DNA from: Flavobacteriales bacterium UBA5869
GTDB taxonomy: Bacteria > Bacteroidota > Bacteroidia > Flavobacteriales_D > Crocinitomicaceae
Assembly (NCBI GenBank): GCA_002432565.1
Contig: DJFP01000146.1
Location: 1 to 7,295 of the forward strand
Direction: 5' to 3'
DNA length: 7,295 nt
Position 1 is the stretch's first letter. Each line of letters begins with the position of its first letter. Positions 1-5,360 of this stretch are shown piece by piece. The translations under genes and the position numbers were made by a program. Below the pieces are notes generated by a model. That model was not told the origin of the DNA. It saw only the letters and a list, made by a program, of their open reading frames with translations, and made no database searches.

Positions 1-318
1 CAGCTGCTTATCGGCTTCTTTTTTATCTTCTTTGGGTTTCTTTAAAAGTGTTACCAATCCGAAAATGATCAGGATGACGCCGCCGACAATGGAAATAATG
101 TTCCCGTATTCCCCGGAGGTAATTTTGGTAACCTGTGCATAAAATACCAGGGCAATGAGAATATAAATGAGGTCTGAGAGCAGGACACCAAGGTCAAATG
201 CAATAGCCGCACGAACTCCTTTTCGGATACTGGTCTCAAGGAGCAGAAAGAATACAGGTCCGATCATTATACTGAGTATAAATCCGGTTACAATTCCTTT
301 GATTAAAATATCTAGCAA
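1..318 (-). CDS. LysE-family translocator, N-terminal part (runs off the left edge)
   Basis: Inner-membrane exporter of the LysE/RhtB superfamily, whose members export amino acids or related small molecules; the substrate cannot be read here. 106 codons are visible, about half of the usual 200-230 residues. The first membrane segment carries the family signature around GPVFF, followed by a short loop (LETSIRKGVRAA), a second segment with FDLGVLLSD, and a third ending in a highly charged cytoplasmic linker (KKPKEDKKEADK). No in-frame ATG exists before the Met inside the first membrane segment, so TTG at 318-316 is chosen. It gives an N-terminus LLDILIKGIVTGF that fits the family, and it lies about 20 bases downstream of a good -7 box at 341-348. 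The gene is divergent from the small gene at 521. Family call firm, start likely. Confidence 0.85.
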   Translation of the reverse strand, partial: MLDILIKGIVTGFILSIMIGPVFFLLLETSIRKGVRAAIAFDLGVLLSDLIYILIALVFYAQVTKITSGEYGNIISIVGGVILIIFGLVTLLKKPKEDKKEADKQL

Positions 319-340
319 AAGTTCGGTTTTTCTGTTTTTA

Positions 341-348
341 CAAATATA
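341..348 (-). promoter_or_regulatory. Bacteroidota -7 promoter box for the LysE-family gene
   Basis: On the minus strand this reads TATATTTG, a perfect match to the Bacteroidota sigma factor -7 consensus TAnnTTTG. Transcription would start about 6-7 bases further on, leaving a leader of roughly 15 bases before the TTG at 318. No convincing -33 TTG element is visible at the expected distance, so the call rests on the -7 box and its placement. Confidence 0.5.
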
Positions 349-460
349 GTCATTCGTTCTACGTGTGAGCGGTAATTCTAAAAGAAAGCAGGATTGGGCC
401 GAAATTCAATGATTTTGTAAAAAAACACCGCAGATGTTATTTTTACTGCTAATAAGTCAT

Positions 461-468
461 TACATTTG
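461..468 (+). promoter_or_regulatory. Bacteroidota -7 promoter box for the 119-residue protein gene
   Basis: TACATTTG matches TAnnTTTG exactly, and it sits 52 bases before the ATG at 521. The transcript start would be near 475, giving a leader of about 45 bases. The surrounding 13 bases, TTACATTTGCATG (460-472), recur exactly on the minus strand at 5265-5277 in front of another gene, which supports a real promoter. A clear -33 TTG is not seen; the expected region is T-rich (437-446). Confidence 0.6.
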
Positions 469-520
469 CATGTCTTGAAAGTTGTGACAAAGTAGTTACA
501 ACCTTGAAAATAAGTGAAGT

Positions 521-880
521 ATGAAAACGGCCATTGCCAATAAGAAATTAGAAACAATTATTTCCAAAGTGGAAAAAGAGGGGATTGCCTACAAAGGTCT
601 TGTGGATGATTTGAAAGAATTGCGTGAACAAGCTTTGAAAGAACAAGATCCGTTGGTGGTGAAAGTTTTACGTTTATCATACGAATTTCTGCTGGACAGG
701 AATGCATTTGACGTTCAGGCTCAGTACGAAGAAGATGAAGAAGGAAATGAGTATCCTTTGGAGATCGAAGACCAGGAAAACTTCCTGTATTTACTGAATT
801 TGTTGAAAAATGCCGAGCACAAAATCAACAGAGAAGAAATCAAAGATTACCGTACAGCATTGAAACAGGAGCTGTACTAA
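521..880 (+). CDS. small acidic helical protein of unknown function (119 residues)
   Basis: I do not recognise a named family. The protein is soluble, with no signal peptide and no membrane segment. Residues 1-60 look strongly helical with a heptad-like Leu/Ile/Val spacing (KLETIISKVEKEGIAYKGLV, then LKELREQALKEQ). The middle, about residues 66-85, is very acidic (QYEEDEEGNEYPLEIEDQEN). The tail, about 86-119, is again helical and mixed charge. It begins with ATG, has its own -7 box 52 bases upstream and a strong terminator downstream, so it looks like a single-gene transcript. Base usage resembles its neighbours. The promoter, terminator and non-repetitive composition argue for a real gene. 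It may be a small Flavobacteriales-restricted conserved protein, but that is an impression, not a search result. Confidence 0.8.
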   Translation: MKTAIANKKLETIISKVEKEGIAYKGLVDDLKELREQALKEQDPLVVKVLRLSYEFLLDRNAFDVQAQYEEDEEGNEYPLEIEDQENFLYLLNLLKNAEHKINREEIKDYRTALKQELY

Positions 881-900
881 AATCGATACAAATACGTTTT

Positions 901-938
901 AAACCCTGACTCCGCCGCGGCGGACGTCAGGGTTTTTT
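901..938 (+). terminator. strong intrinsic terminator after the 119-residue protein gene
   Basis: AAACCCTGAC (901-910) pairs with GTCAGGGTTT (926-935). The inner part 911-924 is itself a perfect 14-base palindrome (TCCGCCG/CGGCGGA). One unpaired C at 925 bulges between the two stems, and a run of six T (933-938) closes the element. It lies 20 bases after the stop codon. The long GC-rich stem plus U-tract fits a rho-independent terminator for the plus strand; the opposite strand has no comparable U-tract. Confidence 0.85.
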
Positions 939-1009
939 GTTGTTTTGGAAATTCTCAATGATTTAATTCGCACCGGTATTTAAAACGAAACAGGTATTTT
1001 AGCGGGACT

Positions 1010-1978
1010 TTGGAAAAGGGGAAGAACTATTTGGGACACATCGAATCATTGCGTGCGCTGGCTGCATTGATCGTACTGATTTTTCATTTTATTTCGTTTT
1101 CAGATATAAAAGGATACCTGTTTAAAAATGAACTGGTCCGCAAGCTTTCCGAATTCGGGGCACAGGGAGTTGAACTGTTCTACATTATTTCCGGGTTCGT
1201 TATTTATTATTCGCTGACAAGAGATAACTCTTTCGGTATTCAACAGTACCCCAACTATCTTCTAAAGCGATTTCTACGCATTTTTCCGCCTTTTTTAGGC
1301 GTCATCGGGCTGATTTGCCTTACTCCTCTTATTTTTGGATGGCCTTTCCCGTATTCCGCAAAACAGCTGTTTGAGAATGCAACACTTTCGGTAGACCTGT
1401 TCAGGGATACTCAATGGATAAATCCGATTTTTGTGACTCTGAAGGTGGAGTTCCTGTTTTACCTGGTAATTGGATTGCTGGTCATTCCATTGAACAGAAC
1501 CGCCCTGAGTTATGTATTGATAACATTTTCGGCTTTGATAGCAGCTTCTTATTTCTACTCGATCGATTTGATCCACAATGTGCCTTTTTTTCTCATCGGA
1601 ATTGCTTGCTCGGAAATCTATCGATCACGCAGTGTGGTCCTGAATTATCTTTTAATAGGTGCCTGTTTTGTTTTCCTGTATGTGATGTTCCCAATAGAGG
1701 ATACGGTGATTGCTTTGATCGGAGTTATCTTTTTGCTTTGGATTGCAATTAAAAGCAAGTGGCTGGAAGCAATCGGTCGTTTCTCTTACTCACTTTACCT
1801 GACTCATGGATTTTCGGGTGGATTATTCCTGAGTTATTGCATCAATCAACCGCATGTAGACTGGAATCCATGGGTGTATTTTACAGTGGCTGTCTTCGGA
1901 GCAATCTTTTTTGCATACTGTTATTACCTGGTTATCGAAAAGCGATCAATACGCTGGTCAAAGGAAATCAACTATTAA
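1010..1978 (+). CDS. membrane acyltransferase, OafA/acyltransferase-3 family
   Basis: Integral membrane enzyme of the acyltransferase-3 family (PF01757), whose members move acyl groups, usually acetyl, onto surface glycans, lipids or antibiotics. The hallmark N-terminus is present: IESLRALAALIVLIFHF, with Arg15 and the essential His26. GVELFYIISGF follows at 53-63, and the basic motif KRFLRIFPPF at 86-95. The end has FSYSLYLTHGF (258-268, conserved His266) and a last membrane segment closing with VIEKRSIRW. About nine to ten hydrophobic segments are seen. At 322 residues it is a little short, and it lacks the C-terminal SGNH domain of the longer OafA type. No in-frame ATG precedes these motifs, so TTG at 1010 is used; TTG at 1031 is a possible alternative. 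The acceptor is unknown. It converges on the minus-strand glycosyltransferase series. Confidence 0.9.
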   Translation: MEKGKNYLGHIESLRALAALIVLIFHFISFSDIKGYLFKNELVRKLSEFGAQGVELFYIISGFVIYYSLTRDNSFGIQQYPNYLLKRFLRIFPPFLGVIGLICLTPLIFGWPFPYSAKQLFENATLSVDLFRDTQWINPIFVTLKVEFLFYLVIGLLVIPLNRTALSYVLITFSALIAASYFYSIDLIHNVPFFLIGIACSEIYRSRSVVLNYLLIGACFVFLYVMFPIEDTVIALIGVIFLLWIAIKSKWLEAIGRFSYSLYLTHGFSGGLFLSYCINQPHVDWNPWVYFTVAVFGAIFFAYCYYLVIEKRSIRWSKEINY

Positions 1979-1984
1979 TTCTGA

Positions 1985-2038
1985 AATTATCAAGGAGATT
2001 CACGTTCTTGCTAATTTCTCCATTCATAATTGATAATT
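1985..2038. terminator. inverted repeat between convergent genes, possible bidirectional terminator
   Basis: AATTATCAA (1985-1993) and TTGATAATT (2030-2038) are perfect inverted copies. Just inside them GGAGA (1994-1998) pairs with TCTCC (2017-2021), with an 8-base bulge on one side. The element fills the 58-base gap between the facing acyltransferase and GT2 genes and overlaps the GT2 stop codon. It is AT-rich and has no clean U-tract, so termination is plausible from position rather than from textbook form. Confidence 0.4.
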
Positions 2039-2753
2039 AGTTCGTGAAACGGTACTTAATTATGCAGTAAATTGCTCTGAATCCGTCTTTCCACCCGATT
2101 TTCTTGCCTTCCTCGTATGTTCTTCCATAGTAGGAAATACCCACTTCATAAATACGTATTCCTTTTCGTTTTGCCAGTTTTGCAGTGATTTCAGGCTCAA
2201 TTCCGAAGCGGTTTTCTTTGATCTTGATATCTTTCGCAATCGAAGCACGAATCAGCTTGTAACATGTTTCCATGTCCGTTAGATTCAGGTTCGTCATCAT
2301 GTTGGAAAGTCCCGTAAGGAATTTATTTCCTTTGGAATGCCAGTAAAAAAGAATGCGGTGAGGTTGATGTCCCATAAAACGGGATCCGTAAACCACATCT
2401 GCATTATCCATGTAAACGGGTTTCAAGAGTAGGTTGTATTCTTCCGGGTCGTACTCCAGGTCGGCATCCTGGATGATAATATATTCTCCTGTTGCTTCCT
2501 GGATAGCACGATTGATAGCAGCTCCTTTTCCCTGGTTATACGGTTGGGAAAATAGGCGAATGTCCATTTCAGGGTTCGCTGCCATGTAGGCCTCAATGCG
2601 TTCTACTGTGTTATCTTTTGAACAATCATTTACGATTACCAATTCTTTGTGAACGTCGTTTTCCAATTGTACCTTTTTGATCTTGTCCAAAATCAGGTGA
2701 ATGGTCGGGCCTTCGTTGTATGCCGGTATAAGAATGGATAATTTTTGAATCAT
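2037..2753 (-). CDS. GT2 glycosyltransferase, dolichol/polyprenyl-phosphate sugar synthase-like
   Basis: Soluble GT-A fold enzyme of family GT2, closest in style to the DPM1/polyprenyl-phosphate mannose or glucose synthases, which transfer a sugar from a nucleotide donor to a polyprenyl phosphate at the cytoplasmic membrane face. Visible motifs: [10 protein letters not shown] (6-15), VNDCSKDNT (41-49), [10 protein letters not shown] (74-83), the metal-binding DAD (96-98) in [18 protein letters not shown] (123-126), DMETCYKL (160-167) and [14 protein letters not shown] (182-195). These are the DPM1-like set. At 238 residues it has no C-terminal membrane segments, unlike GtrB or type-I enzymes. 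It starts with ATG 29 bases after scoB and is the last gene of the minus-strand series. The donor sugar (GDP-mannose or UDP-glucose being usual) cannot be told. Two GT-C-like proteins encoded just upstream could use its product. Confidence 0.85.
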   Translation of the reverse strand: MIQKLSILIPAYNEGPTIHLILDKIKKVQLENDVHKELVIVNDCSKDNTVERIEAYMAANPEMDIRLFSQPYNQGKGAAINRAIQEATGEYIIIQDADLEYDPEEYNLLLKPVYMDNADVVYGSRFMGHQPHRILFYWHSKGNKFLTGLSNMMTNLNLTDMETCYKLIRASIAKDIKIKENRFGIEPEITAKLAKRKGIRIYEVGISYYGRTYEEGKKIGWKDGFRAIYCIIKYRFTN

Positions 2754-2782
2754 GTTTGGATAACGTAAAAAAGGGGATTTTA

Positions 2783-3439
2783 TTAGATGTTCATTTCCGG
2801 TACAAAATCCGGTACTACCAGGTCACCTTCCGTTTTAGAAACAATTTCTTCCACACTCACTCCCGGAGCGCGTTCTATGAGGTGGAACTTATTGTCTTTA
2901 ATCTCTAACACTGCCAGTTCGGTCACAACTTTCTTTACACAGCCAACTCCTGTCAAAGGGAGCGTACAGGCTTTCAGTATTTTTGATTCACCGGCTTTAT
3001 TGGAATGCATCATTGCTACGATGATATTCTCAGCAGAAGCAACCAAATCCATTGCCCCTCCCATTCCTTTCACCATTTTTCCAGGAATTTTCCAGTTAGC
3101 GATGTCTCCGTTTTGAGAAACTTCCATGGCCCCAAGAACGGTTAACTGTACGTGCTGACCACGGATCATAGCAAAAGAAGTAGCAGAATCGAAAATAGAT
3201 GCTCCCGGACGAAGTGTAACGGTTTGTTTTCCGGCGTTGATCAAGTCCGGATCTTCTTCCCCTTCAAAAGGAAAAGGACCCATTCCAAGAATACCGTTTT
3301 CTGACTGGAATTCTACTTCGATGCCTTCAGGAATGTAATTTGCGACCAATGTAGGGATACCAATTCCCAAATTCACATACCAGCCATCTTGCAGTTCCTG
3401 TGCAATTCGTTTTGCTATTCCGTTTTTATCTAGTGCCAT
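2783..3439 (-). CDS. scoB: 3-oxoacid CoA-transferase subunit B
   Basis: Beta subunit of succinyl-CoA:3-ketoacid CoA-transferase, which moves CoA between succinyl-CoA and acetoacetate in the cytoplasm and feeds ketone-body and related degradation into acetyl-CoA. Seen directly: [12 protein letters not shown] (19-30), the active-site motif [10 protein letters not shown] (46-55) with catalytic Glu47, [20 protein letters not shown], and [13 protein letters not shown]. The length of 218 residues is normal for a separate B subunit. The ATG at 3439 gives the family's usual N-terminus. It lies 5 bases after the stop of a GT-C-like gene and 29 bases before the GT2 gene. Its partner subunit gene, scoA, is not adjacent as is usual but lies about 3.7 kb upstream at the right edge of the window, beyond two glycosyltransferase-like genes. 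Confidence 0.96.
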   Translation of the reverse strand: MALDKNGIAKRIAQELQDGWYVNLGIGIPTLVANYIPEGIEVEFQSENGILGMGPFPFEGEEDPDLINAGKQTVTLRPGASIFDSATSFAMIRGQHVQLTVLGAMEVSQNGDIANWKIPGKMVKGMGGAMDLVASAENIIVAMMHSNKAGESKILKACTLPLTGVGCVKKVVTELAVLEIKDNKFHLIERAPGVSVEEIVSKTEGDLVVPDFVPEMNI

Positions 3440-3444
3440 GTGCT

Positions 3445-5238
3445 TTATTTTAACTCAATAATCTGAATAGTCGGACGTGTCAGCTTGAAATGCTTTCTTT
3501 CCGGGTTCCAAATATAAATAATCAATCGGGATTCTTCATTGAGAAAATGCTTTGCGGAATAAGGATAGTTCAATTTGAATTGCTGCACATTCTCTCCATA
3601 ATACCAGCGAAGGTTCTGATAATCGTACCTCAAATGAGCTCCGGCTTTATCATCTGTTGCTACTACGATGTTGAAATCATTCAGGTGCTTGTCCGTTTTC
3701 AAATCACCTTTCAGGCTGATCCGGATAGTTTTGTTCCGCCATTCCGGACGTATCGGGCCATCATAGAAGAGGATAAATTCCTCATCGGATTGTTTTGTTT
3801 TTCCAACGGAATCAAACAAATGGACCTGTTTGAACGGGGTTTTCCGTTTCAAAGCAATATAAGTGCTTGCCGGATCTTCGGCCACAATTTTATAAGCCCT
3901 GGTGTCGTCTTTCGGGAATAACCACGTTGTTTTGGTAAGTATCAGATCACTTTCCGGAAGAAAATCCTTTTGCAGGGTACCGATGTGTTTTACCTTCCGG
4001 TTTGGGTTTGTGCGTTCGAAGTAAGCATAGGTCAGCTGCTGGATCGGGTAGATGCTTACCGTTTCATGCGGTTTTAGGTCTTTTGTTGCAGCTTCGTAGA
4101 ATGCCTTGCTCATGCGGTCATCCGGGGAGAAAACAGACGTATTTAAATTTAATTTTGCGATAAAACTTATGGGAAAGAATAACAACACTACCAAAAAGTA
4201 CTTGGAGATTCGATTTTGAGCAAATAACGCAGTCAGGGCTAAAATACTCAGTGGGATCAGGTACATGGCAGCCCGGTCTTCCGGGTAATTTACATTCATG
4301 ACTTTTGCCAGGAAAAGAATGGCAAAAATGTTTCCTGCTATCAGCATACACAGCCAGAATGAGGTGCTTGTGAGGAATTGCAGCCAGGATTCTTTTTTCC
4401 ATTGCAGGAATAAAAGCACTGCACCCGTAAAGCCAATTAACAGGTAAGCAATACGCAGCCAGTTTGCATCGTAGAATAAAATATAGCGTGAAAGGGTTTT
4501 TCCGGTCACCCACCAAAGTCCGTCAAGACTCCCGTAATAAAGCGCTCCGGCTTCCTTTAATTCGAAGCTGAATTCGATAAGCGGAATCAGTGCAAAGCCG
4601 AATACGATGAGCAAGAAAGCGTGGAACATCAGCGCTTTGATCCCGATTTTCCTGGCGTAAAGCAAAGTAGTGAAAACAATGTAAGCACTGATGATCAAAC
4701 TGGTGATCAGGTAAGTCAAATTCGAGAGAACTGCTAAGTAGAGGAACAAAAGAAGCAGGATCAAATGACCGGTATGTTGTGCTTTTAACCACAGCGACAA
4801 TTGCAGTAAAGCGGCCATGAAAAATCCGATTGCGAGTCCATATCCTCTTGTGTAACTGAAATAATCAAAGATCCAGGGAATCGTATTCAACGCTACGAAA
4901 CAAGATTCACCCCAGATACCCAGGTTCAGGTTGCGGGTAAGTTTCCGGCTCGACCAAAAATAAAGGCAGAAGCACAAAATGGCAGGAACACGGAATAAAA
5001 AGAAATGTTCGCCGAACCAACGATAAGAAAGATTTCCGAGCCAGCTGTTGAACAAGTGGTTATTGGCATCCATCAACGAACGTCCACCGCGGATTTCTCC
5101 TGTTTCGATGTAATGAAAATAAGTTGCTACTTCATCGTGGATAGGTTCCACAATCCAGGCTCTTAAAATAGCATAGATCAATAAACCCAAAAATAGGATC
5201 CACGTAATGAGTTGTGTCTTGGAGTTTCTTTGAATCAA
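3445..5238 (-). CDS. GT-C-like membrane glycosyltransferase, paralogue 1 (start revised)
   Basis: Multi-spanning membrane protein with about ten to eleven hydrophobic segments (roughly residues 10-370), followed by a soluble, probably periplasmic region of about 220 residues whose last 100 are beta-rich. The first membrane segment leads into VEPIHDEVAT (30-39). The Asp35-Glu36 pair in the first outer loop is the position of the catalytic acid residue in GT-C enzymes such as the GT39/ArnT type. Other motifs shared with the neighbour at 5361 are MDANNH (56-61), RWFGEHFF (73-80), WIFDYFS, RGYG, AGALYYGS, VNYPEDR and SVFSPDDR. TTG at 5238 is preferred to TTG at 5301: it aligns the N-terminus without gaps to the paralogue (Trp13, Arg26 and Asp35 coincide) and lies 30 bases after a promoter box that the longer form would swallow. 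Length is then 597. Sugar and acceptor are unknown. Confidence 0.8.
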   Translation of the reverse strand: MIQRNSKTQLITWILFLGLLIYAILRAWIVEPIHDEVATYFHYIETGEIRGGRSLMDANNHLFNSWLGNLSYRWFGEHFFLFRVPAILCFCLYFWSSRKLTRNLNLGIWGESCFVALNTIPWIFDYFSYTRGYGLAIGFFMAALLQLSLWLKAQHTGHLILLLLFLYLAVLSNLTYLITSLIISAYIVFTTLLYARKIGIKALMFHAFLLIVFGFALIPLIEFSFELKEAGALYYGSLDGLWWVTGKTLSRYILFYDANWLRIAYLLIGFTGAVLLFLQWKKESWLQFLTSTSFWLCMLIAGNIFAILFLAKVMNVNYPEDRAAMYLIPLSILALTALFAQNRISKYFLVVLLFFPISFIAKLNLNTSVFSPDDRMSKAFYEAATKDLKPHETVSIYPIQQLTYAYFERTNPNRKVKHIGTLQKDFLPESDLILTKTTWLFPKDDTRAYKIVAEDPASTYIALKRKTPFKQVHLFDSVGKTKQSDEEFILFYDGPIRPEWRNKTIRISLKGDLKTDKHLNDFNIVVATDDKAGAHLRYDYQNLRWYYGENVQQFKLNYPYSAKHFLNEESRLIIYIWNPERKHFKLTRPTIQIIELK

Positions 5239-5360
5239 AATAGTCCTGTTTTTTCGTTTGGATTCATGCAAATGTAAAATGATTTCGGTTGCAATCAACA
5301 AATAGCTGCACTAATCCCGGATATCCGAGACCAGATCAAAAGCTTTCGCTTTTTCTTATC
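5239..5360 (-). other. intergenic stretch between the two GT-C paralogues
   Basis: With the revised start, 122 bases separate the paralogues, the only sizeable gap in the minus-strand series. Reading on the minus strand it holds, right after the upstream stop, a small hairpin AAAAGC-GAAA-GCTTTT (5353-5338) with a GNRA loop. Next come a perfect 10-base palindrome CGGATATCCG (5327-5318) and then the promoter at 5298-5269. The hairpin has only two GC pairs and no T-run after it, so it is at best a weak terminator or processing site. The palindrome could be an operator, but that is speculation. Confidence 0.5.
5269..5276 (-). promoter_or_regulatory. internal promoter -7 box for GT-C paralogue 1, scoB and GT2
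   Basis: On the minus strand this reads TACATTTG, a perfect TAnnTTTG match inside the identical 13-base block also present at 460-472. A TTG at 5298-5296 stands 19 bases upstream, a good -33 spacing. Predicted transcription begins near 5263, leaving about 25 bases before the revised TTG start at 5238. It would let the last three genes of the series be expressed without scoA. Confidence 0.6.

Noticed and set aside
167..349. Open frame of 60 codons on the plus strand
   Set aside because: Antisense to the LysE-family N-terminus, whose membrane segments are clear.
995..1002. TATTTTAG as a -7 promoter box for the acyltransferase
   Set aside because: It departs from TAnnTTTG at one key position and would place the transcript start on the start codon itself, so it was not annotated.
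1295..2040. Several alternative-frame open stretches across the acyltransferase gene on both strands
   Set aside because: The acyltransferase motifs run unbroken in one frame; the others are shadows with atypical composition.
2787..3116. Open frame of 109 codons on the plus strand opposite scoB
   Set aside because: Antisense shadow of a confidently identified gene, with no recognisable domain or promoter.
3490..3921. Open frame of 143 codons on the plus strand opposite the second GT-C gene
   Set aside because: Antisense to the C-terminal domain that aligns with the paralogue; the sequence looks like random translation.
4118..4792. Two overlapping-frame open stretches on the minus strand inside the second GT-C gene
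   Set aside because: They are out of frame within a gene whose frame is supported by paralogue alignment; rich in Cys, His and Pro with no coherent pattern.
5338..5353. Hairpin with a GNRA loop taken as an intrinsic terminator between the GT-C paralogues
   Set aside because: Only two GC pairs and no T-run after it on the minus strand; too weak to call a terminator.
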